Positions 8,612 to 18,405 of a stretch of DNA of 64,000 bases are shown here, piece after piece. The stretch covers positions 248,378-312,377 of the forward strand of contig NZ_MKJU01000025.1 in assembly GCF_001854605.1 (NCBI RefSeq), in the 5' to 3' direction. Below the pieces are notes generated by a model. The model was given only the letters and a program-made list of their open reading frames with translations, searched no databases and had not been told where the DNA came from. Every line of letters starts with the position of its first letter. Position 1 is the first letter of the stretch. The translations under genes were made by a program, and so were the position numbers. The stretch is from Pseudoalteromonas amylolytica. Lineage in GTDB: Bacteria; Pseudomonadota; Gammaproteobacteria; Enterobacterales; Alteromonadaceae.

Positions 8612-9922
8612 ATGTCTGAGCAAAATATTCTAAAAACAACAAAAGGCGACCGTATCGCGATTGTAAGCGGGTTACGTACTCCATTTGCAAAACAAGCTAC
8701 GGCGTTCCACCACGTACCAGCATTGGACCTCGGTAAGCTGGTAGTCAACGAAATGCTTGAGCGTTTAAACTTCGATAAAAATGAAATAGACCAGTTGGTG
8801 TTTGGTCAAGTTGTACAAATGCCAGAAGCACCCAATATCGCTCGTGAAATTGTATTGGGTACCGGTATGCCAGTATCTGTTGATGCCTATTCTGTATCAC
8901 GTGCGTGTGCAACCAGTTTCCAAGCGATTGCCAATGTGGCTGAATCAATCATTGCAGGGTCTGCGACTGTGGGTATTGCGGGTGGCGCAGACTCATCTTC
9001 CGTATTACCAATCGGTGTGAGTAAGAAACTAGCCGGTAGCCTTGTTGATTTGAACAAAGCGCGTACGTTAGGTCAGCGTTTAAAGATTTTCTCCAAGTTA
9101 CGTTTGAAAGACTTACTGCCAGTTCCTCCTGCGGTAGCCGAATATTCAACGGGACTCTCAATGGGACAAACTGCTGAGCAAATGGCAAAAACCCACGGGA
9201 TTAGCCGCGCAGATCAAGACGCCATGGCGCACCGTTCGCATTCACTGGCAGCCAAAGCATGGGCTGATGGGCTATTAGCGGAAGAAGTGATGACGGCGCA
9301 TGTGCCGCCTTACAAATCGTTTATTGAACAAGACAATAATATTCGTACCAACTCTTCATTAGAAGGGTATGCCAAGCTGAAGCCAGTATTTGATAGAGTG
9401 CATGGTTCGGTTACAGCAGCCAATGCTACACCGTTAACAGATGGCGCTGCAGCGGTACTGATGATGAGTGAGAGTAAGGCTAAAGCATTGGGTTACGACA
9501 TTTTAGGTTATGTTCGTAGCTTTGCATTCTCAGCAATTGGTGTACATGAAGATATGCTGATGGGACCTGCTCATTCAACGCCTGTGGCGCTCGACAGAGC
9601 GGGTATTAGCTTACAAGATTTAGATTTGATTGAAATGCACGAAGCATTTGCCGCGCAGGCATTGGCGAACATGAAAATGTTTGGCTCGGACAAGTTTGCG
9701 CAAGAAAAATTGGGTCGCTCGAAAGCGATTGGTGAAATTGATATGGATAAATTTAACGTTAACGGCGGCTCATTGGCATATGGTCACCCATTTGCAGCGA
9801 CGGGTGCGCGTTTGATCACGCAAAGCTTGCATGAGTTAAAACGTCGTGGCGGCGGCTTAGCACTTACCACAGCCTGTGCGGCGGGTGGTTTGGGTGCAGC
9901 CTTTGTATTGGAGAGCGCGTAA
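8612..9922 (+). CDS. fadI: Acetyl-CoA C-acyltransferase FadI
   Basis: This 436-residue thiolase cleaves 3-ketoacyl-CoA with CoA to release acetyl-CoA, the last step of beta-oxidation. The acyl-accepting cysteine is in RACATS (Cys99). The C-terminal half has EMHEAFAAQ and the second active-site cysteine in TACAAGGLG, with [15 protein letters not shown] in between. Length and sequence fit the FadI type rather than the shorter FadA. A GGGAG ribosome binding site precedes the ATG. The stop overlaps the fadJ start, giving a fadI-fadJ operon whose products form the alternative beta-oxidation complex. Confidence 0.96.
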   Translation: MSEQNILKTTKGDRIAIVSGLRTPFAKQATAFHHVPALDLGKLVVNEMLERLNFDKNEIDQLVFGQVVQMPEAPNIAREIVLGTGMPVSVDAYSVSRACATSFQAIANVAESIIAGSATVGIAGGADSSSVLPIGVSKKLAGSLVDLNKARTLGQRLKIFSKLRLKDLLPVPPAVAEYSTGLSMGQTAEQMAKTHGISRADQDAMAHRSHSLAAKAWADGLLAEEVMTAHVPPYKSFIEQDNNIRTNSSLEGYAKLKPVFDRVHGSVTAANATPLTDGAAAVLMMSESKAKALGYDILGYVRSFAFSAIGVHEDMLMGPAHSTPVALDRAGISLQDLDLIEMHEAFAAQALANMKMFGSDKFAQEKLGRSKAIGEIDMDKFNVNGGSLAYGHPFAATGARLITQSLHELKRRGGGLALTTACAAGGLGAAFVLESA

Positions 9923-12105
9923 TGTCAGTATTTAGTTATGAATTAAACGAAAGACGAGTAGCCATCGTTACTATCGACGTGCCGGGTGAAAAGATGAACA
10001 CCCTGCGGGATAGTTTTGCCGAAGATTTATTGGCAATTCTAAAACAGGGCCGTGATGACAACATTACCGGAATGGTTTTTATCAGTGGCAAAAGTGATAA
10101 CTTCATTGCGGGCGCAGACATCAAAATGTTGGATAGCGCCAAAACGCGCGAAGATGCACTAGCCTTGTCAGAAATGTGTCAGCAAGCGTTTTTCACCATG
10201 AAAAAACAGCCTTACCCAACGGTTGCTGCGATTCATGGTGCGGCCCTTGGTGGCGGTTTAGAGTTTGCGCTTGCATGTGATTATCGTGTGTGTACCGACA
10301 GTGATATTACCAAACTAGGTTTACCTGAAGTACAGCTTGGTTTATTACCAGGAGGCGGTGGCACTCAGCGTTTACCAAAGTTGGTAGGTATCCAAAAGGC
10401 GCTGGAGTGGATGTTAACAGGCAAGCAGGTACGCGCTAAACAAGCCAAAAAATCAGGCTTAGTTAACGACTGTGTACCAGCGAGTATCTTGCTATCTGTT
10501 GCTGCACAAATGGCGACTAAAGGTAAAGCTAAACCAACTAAACCTCGCTTAGATAGATTGAGCCAGCTGCTTGAGTCAAACCCATTCGGTCGTAACATCA
10601 TATTCAAAAAAGCGCAGGAAAATGTTTTGAAAAAGACCGGTGGTCACTATCCTGCACCAGTGAATATCATAAAAGCCGTACGCGCTTCGATAGAGCTTGA
10701 TGAGCTCAAGGCATATAAAACCGAGGCGGAAGGGTTTGCCGACTTGGTGATGACCGATGTATCAAAAGCGCTACGCGGGATCTTCTTTGCTACCACTGAA
10801 ATGAAAAAAGAGTGGAAAAATGACGATGTTGCACCAATTGAGCGCACCGCTGTTTTAGGGGGCGGTTTGATGGGCGCGGGTATTGCACATGTCAGTGCTG
10901 TTAAGGCACAAGCACTGGTACGCGTTAAAGATGTGGCTCAGCAAGGCATCGCCAATGCAATGAATTACAGCTACAAAATTTTGTCCAAGCGCCAAAAGCG
11001 CCGCATCATGACAAAAGCGCAGCTTCAACAGACCATGAACCGTATCACTGGCGCTACAGATTACTCTGGTTTCAAACATGTTGATATGGTGATCGAAGCG
11101 GTGTTTGAAGACTTAAAGCTCAAGCAAGGTATGGTGGCTGATATTGAACAGCACTGTCAAAAAGAAACCATTTTTGCCAGCAACACGTCGTCGCTGCCGA
11201 TAGCTCAAATCGCTGAAAAGGCTGAACGCCCTGAGAATGTAATAGGTTTACATTATTTCTCTCCAGTTGAAAAAATGCCATTGGTAGAAATCATTCCTCA
11301 TGCTGCTACCTCGGAGCAGACAATTGCTCGCACGGTGAATTTTGCGCGCAAACAGGGCAAAACGCCTATTGTGGTAAAAGACAAAGCTGGCTTTTACGTC
11401 AACCGTATTTTGGCGCCTTATGTGAATGAAGCGGCCAACTTATTGTTAGCGGGTGAGCCAATCGAAAAGATTGACCAAGCATTGGTAGAGTTTGGTTTTC
11501 CAGTAGGGCCGTTGGCACTACTTGATGAAGTAGGCATTGATATTGGTTCTAAAATAGCGCCAATTTTGGAAAAAGAACTAGGGGAGCGTTTTAAGGCGCC
11601 TAATGCTTTTGACCGCCTGATAGACGCGAAGCGTTTAGGTCGTAAAACTGGCAGAGGCTTCTATAGCTACGATAAAAAAGACAAAAAAGTGGACGAGTCA
11701 GTATATGAATTACTGGGAATTACCACCAGTCCACGTCTGAACAAACAAGAAATTGCAAGCCGTTGTGTTGCTCAGATGCTCAACGAAGCCGCGCGTTGTT
11801 TAGATGAGGGCATTATTGCTAGCCCTCGCGATGGTGACATTGGCGCAATCTTTGGTATTGGTTTCCCGCCATTCCTAGGAGGTCCATTTAGTTATATGGA
11901 TAATCGTGGAGTTAACAAGGTATGTTCAGAACTGTCGACGTATGCTTCTGATAACCCGGTGTTTACACCAGCAGAGCCATTGATGAAGATGGCTGAAACA
12001 GGCACTAAGTTTTATCAAGATGCTAAACCCGCTTTGAGTGAAGTGAGTAAGTCTCAACCTCAAGAAGCTGCTAAGTCGAATGAGGAACAAACCGAAACGC
12101 CTTAA
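9922..12105 (+). CDS. fadJ: Multifunctional fatty-acid oxidation protein FadJ
   Basis: A 727-residue fusion. The N-terminal enoyl-CoA hydratase/isomerase domain (about 1-190) contains AALGGGLEFALACDYRV and LPEVQLGLLPGGGGTQRLP. The 3-hydroxyacyl-CoA dehydrogenase begins near residue 307 with the NAD-binding GGGLMGAGIAHV, contains the catalytic histidine in GLHYFSPVEKMPLVE, and is followed by paired C-terminal helical domains. It performs hydration and oxidation in each beta-oxidation round and hands the ketoacyl-CoA to FadI. The start overlaps the fadI stop by 1 bp. The last 25 residues are Glu/Gln/Ser-rich and look disordered. A strong terminator follows. Confidence 0.96.
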   Translation: MSVFSYELNERRVAIVTIDVPGEKMNTLRDSFAEDLLAILKQGRDDNITGMVFISGKSDNFIAGADIKMLDSAKTREDALALSEMCQQAFFTMKKQPYPTVAAIHGAALGGGLEFALACDYRVCTDSDITKLGLPEVQLGLLPGGGGTQRLPKLVGIQKALEWMLTGKQVRAKQAKKSGLVNDCVPASILLSVAAQMATKGKAKPTKPRLDRLSQLLESNPFGRNIIFKKAQENVLKKTGGHYPAPVNIIKAVRASIELDELKAYKTEAEGFADLVMTDVSKALRGIFFATTEMKKEWKNDDVAPIERTAVLGGGLMGAGIAHVSAVKAQALVRVKDVAQQGIANAMNYSYKILSKRQKRRIMTKAQLQQTMNRITGATDYSGFKHVDMVIEAVFEDLKLKQGMVADIEQHCQKETIFASNTSSLPIAQIAEKAERPENVIGLHYFSPVEKMPLVEIIPHAATSEQTIARTVNFARKQGKTPIVVKDKAGFYVNRILAPYVNEAANLLLAGEPIEKIDQALVEFGFPVGPLALLDEVGIDIGSKIAPILEKELGERFKAPNAFDRLIDAKRLGRKTGRGFYSYDKKDKKVDESVYELLGITTSPRLNKQEIASRCVAQMLNEAARCLDEGIIASPRDGDIGAIFGIGFPPFLGGPFSYMDNRGVNKVCSELSTYASDNPVFTPAEPLMKMAETGTKFYQDAKPALSEVSKSQPQEAAKSNEEQTETP

Positions 12106-12138
12106 AAAACACTACCCAGTTTATTGTTTAGAGTGTTA

Positions 12139-12176
12139 AAAAAAGGGAATACATCACACGGTGTATTCCCTTTTTT
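12139..12176 (+). terminator. Rho-independent terminator of fadIJ
   Basis: The stem GGGAATACA / TGTATTCCC has an 8-nt loop and is flanked by A6 and T6 tracts that extend the pairing and supply the U-run. It lies about 30 bp after the fadJ stop. Confidence 0.9.
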
Positions 12177-12262
12177 AACGAACAAATTGGCCTAGTAATT
12201 TATTGCTGTCATTTGATTGTTGACTACACTTACGGTAACACTTTTACGTGGGATGCAAGGAT

Positions 12263-13786
12263 ATGGAGCGGCGTTTTTACTGGCAGTTGGGCGCATTGTT
12301 ATTGTTAACAATCATGGTTAACTTTGCGCTTTTTTATTGGAATACATTTGCCATTCAAAAATCAGAACAGCTCAACGCAAACTGGCAGCAAATTACCAGC
12401 AGCAACCTCGAAAAAGCCGTATTGCTCGCCAAATTAGATCAGAATATGGGTTATGGGGGGTTTATTCACCATTTTAAAAACTATGTTCTACGTCGTGATA
12501 GTCGTTACCTCTTGGGCGCACAAACAGGGCTCTCACAGGTTTATGACAGTATAAGCGCACTTAAAAAGCTCAGGCTCACAAGTGAAGAAGTATCAGCTAT
12601 TGATGCTATTGAAAGCACTGTTCGTACTTATGCCATTAAATTATCCGAAGCTCAGTCAGAGAAGTTGAGAGAGCTAAGTGTTGAGCAGTTGGATCAGTTG
12701 GTACGTGTTGATGATGACAATGCTGAACGTGCCCAGCAGAGCTTGCGAGCAAGTTTACGTAGTAGTAATCATCAGGCATTGGTCTTACAGGCTAAGCTAC
12801 GCAACGAAACACTATCTACCATAAAACTCGGCGCATTTGTGGTGTCTCCTATTGTTTGTTTGGCTGCTATTCTCAACATGATTGCATTGTGGCGCATAGC
12901 TGTACTGTTTCGTGAAAGAGATGCTCTATTTGAAGTAACACCTGATTCAATCCTTTATTGTGATAAACAAGGGAAGATAATCCGAGTGAACAAGGCGACG
13001 GAGGAATTGTTTGGTTACAGTAAAGCACAATTGCTTACCATGAAGGTTGAGGACTTGATCCCACAGCCGTATCGGTCCCATCACATCCACCTTCGACAAG
13101 ACTACTTAGGTAAGTCTAAGATGCGACACAGCAAAAAAGATGGACTGGAAATCGTTGGCCTGCACAAAAATGGCACGCAGCTGCCACTGGATATCGCCAT
13201 TGCAAGTATTAACCACGGGGCGAAAGATTTTTTAATCGCTATCGTTCGAGATATACGCCAAGAAGAAGAGCTGGCTTTAAAAGCTGAACGGGACTATCTA
13301 ACGGGCGTGTATAACCGCAGGCATGCTTACTCTTTGCTTGAGGATGAACTCACTCGAGCTAACCGTTACCGCCGACCATTATCAGTGTTATTAATCGATC
13401 TTGATAATTTTAAGCCATTGAATGACAAAGAAGGGCATTTAGTGGGTGATATTGCGTTAAAAAACCTGTGCCAGTTTCTGAACGAATCCGCGCGACCAAC
13501 CGATATAATTGGGCGCTGGGGAGGAGATGAGTTTTTGATAGTATGTCCTGAAACCGCTCATCATAGTGTGATGAGCTTTGCTGAGCGATTAGTTAAAGAG
13601 TTTGCCGAGCAAACGGAATATGGACTCACACTCAGTATTGGTGTTGTCGCCTATGATTTTGTCAGTGACAAACTCAGTGCAAATGATTGTGTCGATCAAG
13701 CCGATGCAGCATTGTATCGCGCAAAAAGCCGAGGTCGAAATCAGGCGGTCATGTTTGAGCCCGAACTGATGATGGCTTCACACTAG
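12263..13786 (+). CDS. Membrane diguanylate cyclase with PAS domain
   Basis: The 507-residue protein makes cyclic di-GMP. It has an N-terminal membrane helix (about 5-24), a helical, presumably periplasmic sensor region to about 185, and a second helix (about 187-211). A PAS domain follows (about 218-330, with VTPDSILYCDKQGKIIRVN and FGYSKAQLL), then a GGDEF domain (about 340-500). The catalytic GGDEF is intact, and an RPTD inhibitory site lies exactly five residues upstream, so product inhibition is likely. I chose the ATG at 12263. An in-frame GTG 15 bp upstream is an alternative. It is monocistronic, between the fadJ terminator and epmC. Confidence 0.92.
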   Translation: MERRFYWQLGALLLLTIMVNFALFYWNTFAIQKSEQLNANWQQITSSNLEKAVLLAKLDQNMGYGGFIHHFKNYVLRRDSRYLLGAQTGLSQVYDSISALKKLRLTSEEVSAIDAIESTVRTYAIKLSEAQSEKLRELSVEQLDQLVRVDDDNAERAQQSLRASLRSSNHQALVLQAKLRNETLSTIKLGAFVVSPIVCLAAILNMIALWRIAVLFRERDALFEVTPDSILYCDKQGKIIRVNKATEELFGYSKAQLLTMKVEDLIPQPYRSHHIHLRQDYLGKSKMRHSKKDGLEIVGLHKNGTQLPLDIAIASINHGAKDFLIAIVRDIRQEEELALKAERDYLTGVYNRRHAYSLLEDELTRANRYRRPLSVLLIDLDNFKPLNDKEGHLVGDIALKNLCQFLNESARPTDIIGRWGGDEFLIVCPETAHHSVMSFAERLVKEFAEQTEYGLTLSIGVVAYDFVSDKLSANDCVDQADAALYRAKSRGRNQAVMFEPELMMASH

Positions 13787-13858
13787 AGGTTTTTACTTCC
13801 TGCCTAAAAGTACGTACAATCTGCGGCCATTATGTAATACATGGTTTGCTCGTAGTTA

Positions 13859-14413
13859 ATGCATCACATCGACGATCTGATCACTATCTTTGATCAACTA
13901 TTTTCAACTCAATACAACACGCGACTCGTAAAAGGCGATGATGAGCCTATTTATATTCCAGCTAACGCCAGTTGTGGCTATCACCAAGTGGTATTTGCTC
14001 ACGGTTTTTATGCCAGCGCGTTACACGAAATTGCCCATTGGCTGGTGGCGGGTACAAAACGCCGCACTTTGGAAGATTATGGTTATTGGTATTGTCCGGA
14101 TGGTCGCGACAAGGCCAAACAACTTGAATTTGAAAATGTTGAAGTAAAACCTCAGGCCATTGAATGGGCGCTGAGCGTGGCTGCTGGATTTGATTTTAAT
14201 GTCTCGGTAGACAATCTCAATGGCGAACAAACATGTCGCTTTAGATTTCAGCGTAGAGTGCATGAGCAAGTAATAGCACTACTAGAGGGCGGTTTTAATA
14301 CGCGTACAGAGCAGTTGCTACATGTGTTGAGTGATTTCTATAAAACCCCATGGCCGCTTTCGCAGGCACAATTTAGTTGGCATTGTCCAAAGGAGCTTCT
14401 TGATGCAGTTTAA
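13859..14413 (+). CDS. epmC: Elongation factor P hydroxylase EpmC
   Basis: This 184-residue protein matches the EpmC (YfcM) family, which hydroxylates the beta-lysyl-lysine on elongation factor P. The metal-binding core is visible as HGFYASALHEIAHWLVAG (about 56-73), with downstream conserved acidic and aromatic residues (EDYGYWYCPDGRD). The family uses iron and oxygen. epmC overlaps the next gene by 11 bp, and yfcL follows, an order known from enterobacteria and Vibrio. No clear ribosome binding site precedes the ATG. The EF-P lysylation genes epmA and epmB are not in this window. Confidence 0.93.
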   Translation: MHHIDDLITIFDQLFSTQYNTRLVKGDDEPIYIPANASCGYHQVVFAHGFYASALHEIAHWLVAGTKRRTLEDYGYWYCPDGRDKAKQLEFENVEVKPQAIEWALSVAAGFDFNVSVDNLNGEQTCRFRFQRRVHEQVIALLEGGFNTRTEQLLHVLSDFYKTPWPLSQAQFSWHCPKELLDAV

Positions 14414-15530
14414 ACTTGGTTTGATAGTTAACCCTGTAGCTGGTTTGGGTGGTAGTGTTGCGCTAAAAGGTAGCGATGGAGAGCTGACTGCACAGCAGGC
14501 ATTGGCTTTGGGGGCTATGCCTAAGGCTAATCAAAGAACCCACATGGCACTTGAGCAACTGCTTGCCTATCAAGAGCAGATAGCGGTGTTTACGGTTGAT
14601 GGTGAAATGGGGGAGACCACAGCCAAAGCACTTGGTTTTAGAACCCAAGTTGTATATCAAAGCCATCAGCCAACTACCCCTCAGGACACAGAGCAAGCTG
14701 CGAAGGCTATGTTGGCATGTGGCGTTGATATGATTTTATTTGCAGGTGGTGATGGCACCGCACGTAATATTTGCGCGGCTGTGGACGATAGTGTTCCGGT
14801 GCTTGGTGTACCAGCAGGCTGTAAAATTCATTCAGGTGTTTACGCTATTACCCCTAAAGCGGCGGGGCGTGTCGTAGCTATGTTGGTTACTGGCGAGTTG
14901 GTTACCCTGTCAGAGGCAGATGTGATGGATATTGACGAAGAGGCATTTCGTCAAGGCTCGGTAAGGGCGAAACGTTATGGCGAAATGCAAGTGCCTTCGG
15001 AATTACGTTATGTGCAAAGCGTTAAAAATGGCGGTAAAGAAAGTGATGAACTCGTACTTGCCGATATCGCAGCTTATGTTATCAGTGAGATGGACCCAGA
15101 TACCCAATATATTATGGGGTCGGGTTCAACCGTTGCTGCCATTATGGAAGAGTTGGATCTTGAGAACACCTTGTTGGGTGTTGACCTTATTCGAGATCAA
15201 CAATTAGTGGCTCAGGATATGACTGCAAGCCAGCTACTTGCCAATGTTAAAGGCGCAACGACTAAGTTAGTGATCACGCTAATTGGGGGACAAGGTCATA
15301 TTTTTGGCAGAGGCAACCAGCAACTCAGCCCGGAATTAATTAGAACAATTGGTAAAGACAACATCATCGTTGTCGCAACGAAAACCAAGCTACAAGCGCT
15401 CAATGGTCGCCCACTTATTGCTGATACTGGCGATGAGCAACTAGATGAGGCCTTAAGCGGTTATATTAAAGTGATCACAGGGTACAATGATCATGTGATG
15501 TATGCCGTAGGCCACCCAGATTTAAATTAG
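14403..15530 (+). CDS. ATP-NAD/AcoX kinase family protein
   Basis: The 375-residue protein is related to NAD kinases. It begins FKLGLIVNPVAGLGG, and the nucleotide-binding motif FAGGDGTARN is at about 115-124, followed by GVPAGCKIHSGVYA. The group is longer than classical NAD kinase and is annotated as ATP-NAD/AcoX kinase; its substrate is unproven. I chose the ATG at 14403, preceded by GGAG 8 bp upstream, rather than an in-frame start 72 bp upstream inside epmC. Overlap with epmC and an 11-bp gap to yfcL indicate one operon. Confidence 0.88.
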   Translation: MQFKLGLIVNPVAGLGGSVALKGSDGELTAQQALALGAMPKANQRTHMALEQLLAYQEQIAVFTVDGEMGETTAKALGFRTQVVYQSHQPTTPQDTEQAAKAMLACGVDMILFAGGDGTARNICAAVDDSVPVLGVPAGCKIHSGVYAITPKAAGRVVAMLVTGELVTLSEADVMDIDEEAFRQGSVRAKRYGEMQVPSELRYVQSVKNGGKESDELVLADIAAYVISEMDPDTQYIMGSGSTVAAIMEELDLENTLLGVDLIRDQQLVAQDMTASQLLANVKGATTKLVITLIGGQGHIFGRGNQQLSPELIRTIGKDNIIVVATKTKLQALNGRPLIADTGDEQLDEALSGYIKVITGYNDHVMYAVGHPDLN

Positions 15531-15540
15531 GAAAATACTT

Positions 15541-15819
15541 ATGTCATTTCAAGAATACGTAGATGCTGCACAGCAGTTTTTTGATGCACTGGTAGATAAG
15601 GCAACAGATGATGAACTGTTTGCAGGTGGCTACCTACGTGGTCATTTTGACCTAGCGGTAGGTTATGCCCAAGTTGCGGGTGAACAGATGAGCCCACAAG
15701 AGTTAAACGAAAACGTAGAAAAAAGCCTAGTTAAAGCGTATCACAGTGGTGAACTTAGCGAAGACGATAAAGCCCATGTTGTAGATATTTGGGAACAAGT
15801 GAAAGGGTTAGCGGCGTAA
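15541..15819 (+). CDS. yfcL: YfcL family protein
   Basis: A 92-residue acidic helical protein matching the small YfcL family, usually found beside epmC as here. No signal peptide, membrane segment or catalytic motif is visible. AGGAAAATACTT before the ATG supplies a ribosome binding site. It is the third gene of the epmC unit. Its function is not known to me. Confidence 0.85.
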   Translation: MSFQEYVDAAQQFFDALVDKATDDELFAGGYLRGHFDLAVGYAQVAGEQMSPQELNENVEKSLVKAYHSGELSEDDKAHVVDIWEQVKGLAA

Positions 15820-15882
15820 GGAAAGATATTCCCATTTTAAATTTTGTATATATAATAGGGAATTTATTTGAAAGGATTCTAA

Positions 15883-16965
15883 ATGACTTCTATACCAAAA
15901 GCGCTGTTATTAACCAGCTTATTAGTTTGCTCAACCTCGTTTGCACAATCTGATGTTCGTGAGCAATTTAATCAAAACTACCGTGCTTATCAGCAAGCTG
16001 TTGAAGCGCGAGAAGACTACGACAGTATAGAAAAATACGCAAAGTTATCTTACCAGCAAGGTCGTGTAGTATTTGGGGAGCAAACCGAAAACACCGCAAA
16101 CCTAGCAATTAACTACGCCAAAGCCATCGCCTTTAATGACAAAGAAGAAGCGCTTAATCTGGTGAGTGGTGCAATTGCTATCTTGAAACAGGTACATGGT
16201 AATAACGCGATAGAGTTAATAGATACATATATGCTCAAGGTAGATTGGTTACTTCCAAGTAAGGACCTCACTGCTAGGGAGTATGTTGTTAAAGCATTGG
16301 ATATTGCCCAACACCATAACAATAAGTTGCTCGAATCAAAAATCTATTTTGAAGCAGCAAAAGTATTCAATCGTGTAGGAGACTACACAAGAGTTAAACG
16401 CTATCTAACTCATGCAGATGAAATTAATCAAAAGCACTTACCAAAAGACGCTGTTCATCGATTAACGGTAGATTTATGGGTTGCAGAATTACTTGCTGCC
16501 CGCAAGCAAAATAGTGGTGCTGTTGAGAAACTCCACAGCATTATTGAGGTGTTCGACGAGAAGCTGGAATTTGATCACCCTATCGAGCTTGTTGCGCATT
16601 CTCGCTTAGTTGGTCTATATGAAAAGCTGGGTAAGCGTGAACAAGCGACACAGCACTGCATTGCCATTGCCAAAATGAAACCTTGGCAGGATGATATTGA
16701 GCAGACACCTTTATATCGGATAGAACCCATATATCCAACCAGAGCTACAAGAGCTCGCAAAGAAGGGTGGGTTGATTTGGAGTTTACGGTAACACCAGAA
16801 GGTTTTGTTGAAGATATAACAGTATTGGATAAAGAGCATGGTGAAATGTTTGTGAAAAACTCTATCAAAGCATTAAAAGATTGGCGTTATGCGCCTAAAT
16901 TTGTGGATGGTGAGGCTGTTAGTGCTAAAACTTCGGTACGGCTGGCGTTTAAAATGGGTCGTTAA
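15883..16965 (+). CDS. TonB C-terminal domain protein with TPR-like N-terminal region
   Basis: This 360-residue exported protein has a signal peptide (1-21, cleavage after SFA), a long helical region with TPR character (about 30-260), and a TonB C-terminal domain (about 275-358) with YPTRATRARKEGWVDLEFTV and IKALKDWRYAPK. It lacks the usual single membrane anchor and Pro-rich stalk of TonB, so it is unlikely to transduce energy in the classical way. Similar exported TonB_C/TPR proteins are common in Alteromonadales, with unclear roles. A separate ribosome binding site (AAAGGA) and a 60-bp gap after yfcL suggest its own promoter. Confidence 0.82.
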   Translation: MTSIPKALLLTSLLVCSTSFAQSDVREQFNQNYRAYQQAVEAREDYDSIEKYAKLSYQQGRVVFGEQTENTANLAINYAKAIAFNDKEEALNLVSGAIAILKQVHGNNAIELIDTYMLKVDWLLPSKDLTAREYVVKALDIAQHHNNKLLESKIYFEAAKVFNRVGDYTRVKRYLTHADEINQKHLPKDAVHRLTVDLWVAELLAARKQNSGAVEKLHSIIEVFDEKLEFDHPIELVAHSRLVGLYEKLGKREQATQHCIAIAKMKPWQDDIEQTPLYRIEPIYPTRATRARKEGWVDLEFTVTPEGFVEDITVLDKEHGEMFVKNSIKALKDWRYAPKFVDGEAVSAKTSVRLAFKMGR

Positions 16966-17053
16966 ATGAAGTCTTTTCACCTTCAAAACGTATAAACTCA
17001 TGAGTAAAAAGTGCTGAGCCTCAATATTGGCGATAATAGTCGGTGATTAGGAG

Positions 17054-17077
17054 AGGGAGCCAAAACTATGGCTCCTT
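17054..17077. terminator. Hairpin between convergent genes
   Basis: AGGGAGCC pairs with GGCTCCTT across an 8-nt loop, between the TonB-domain gene (plus) and the NRAMP-like gene (minus). The U-tract is weak in both directions. It is a possible bidirectional terminator. Confidence 0.5.
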
Positions 17078-17083
17078 CGTTGA

Positions 17084-18313
17084 TTAAAACTTCCAATACA
17101 AAAACATCAAAGTAAAACCGAACAAGTAAACCAACCCGAGCAAACTGAGATACTTCATAAACCCTTTAGGTTGATTATCGATCACCTTCATGAGTCGATA
17201 GTTAAACCATGCAAAGATTGGCGTTGTAACAAACGCCAGTGTCATTGCAAAGGTCAGCATGTCTTTTAAATTAGCCTTGAAAAATAGTACGACGGTCATG
17301 CCCAGTGCTGCTTGAGTTAGTACCAACAACGATAAGGTGTATTTTGGAACTGACTTTTTCGTCAATTGCATGGACTCATTAAGCGTTCGGGCATAGCCAT
17401 CCAATACTGTAAGTGTGGTGCCAAACATACACAAAAACGCAATCGCAGCAACCAGTGAGTGTGACCACGGGCCAATGGTTTGTGTATACATACTGATGAG
17501 CTGTTGGCTAAACGCGATACCAGCTAACTCAATCTTGGTGGCGCTGCCATATTGAATGAGTACGCCCAACGAGAAGAATACCACTGCAAGTACAGCGGTA
17601 AGTCCATAACCAAGGTTAAAGTCAAATAATCCCTGCTTGAGTGTAAGGGCTGATGTTCTCGTTTTAGCTTTTAGCCAAAGAGAGTTGATAGCAGAGATCT
17701 CTATCGGCGCTGGCATCCAGCCCATTAACACCACAAGAAAGCCAAGCATGACCATTTGAAATGGCTCCGGTGGATTAGCTGGTGGTGGGTTAGCCGCGCC
17801 TTGACTCACTGCAATGCAAAGGGCAGCCACAGTTGAAATTGTCAATGTCGCCATGATCCACTTACTCGCTTTATCAAGTAGTTTATAATGACCGAGTAAC
17901 AAAATAGCGAGACATAGCGCCAAAATAGCAAAGCATAGGGTGGTAATGTCTATTGCCCAAGGCAGTGCATAGTGTAACAAGCTGGCCGTAAGTAATAATA
18001 CGCCAGCGGTGTTGACAATAGCAGCAATGATATTAAGAACGACAAAGGCAATAAAAACGGCCTTACCTTGTTGCTGATAACCTGCAACTAAGCTGTTTTT
18101 ACTTAACAGGGTGTATTCGACTCCAAAGCGAAAAAAGGGATACTTAAGCAAGTTAACGGCTAGGATCAGCCAGAGTAATTGCCAACCAAATAGTGCCCCA
18201 GCTTGCGTTGCAGCTACCAAATGGGATCCGCCAATGGCAGCGGTTGCCATGAGAATGCCGGGGCCAAGCGTCGCCCCAACGGAAGTGAATTTGTGTTTTA
18301 GCGCCAACAGCAC
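17084..18313 (-). CDS. NRAMP-related transporter with non-canonical metal site
   Basis: The 409-residue protein has about eleven hydrophobic helices and the overall NRAMP (LeuT-fold) pattern. In classical NRAMP proteins helix 1 carries DPGN and helix 6 MPH, which bind the divalent metal. Here helix 1 reads GPGILMATAAIGGSHL, and the region corresponding to helix 6 reads GWMPAPIEISA. The Asp and Asn ligands are therefore missing. It belongs to a divergent NRAMP-like group, and its substrate need not be manganese or iron. It stands alone, convergent with the TonB-domain gene. Confidence 0.82.
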   Translation of the reverse strand: MLLALKHKFTSVGATLGPGILMATAAIGGSHLVAATQAGALFGWQLLWLILAVNLLKYPFFRFGVEYTLLSKNSLVAGYQQQGKAVFIAFVVLNIIAAIVNTAGVLLLTASLLHYALPWAIDITTLCFAILALCLAILLLGHYKLLDKASKWIMATLTISTVAALCIAVSQGAANPPPANPPEPFQMVMLGFLVVLMGWMPAPIEISAINSLWLKAKTRTSALTLKQGLFDFNLGYGLTAVLAVVFFSLGVLIQYGSATKIELAGIAFSQQLISMYTQTIGPWSHSLVAAIAFLCMFGTTLTVLDGYARTLNESMQLTKKSVPKYTLSLLVLTQAALGMTVVLFFKANLKDMLTFAMTLAFVTTPIFAWFNYRLMKVIDNQPKGFMKYLSLLGLVYLFGFTLMFLYWKF

Positions 18314-18405
18314 GGTGATTCCTTATGATTTTTTGTGCCATAGTAGCGCTTGTGCTTTTAAAACTGAACAGTTAGTTTACAATTTTCGGCACTCCACAAA
18401 CCCAT

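Noticed and set aside
15883..16965. Classical TonB of a TonB-ExbB-ExbD system
   Set aside because: It has a cleavable signal peptide and TPR-like region instead of the membrane anchor and proline-rich stalk, and no exbB/exbD genes are adjacent.
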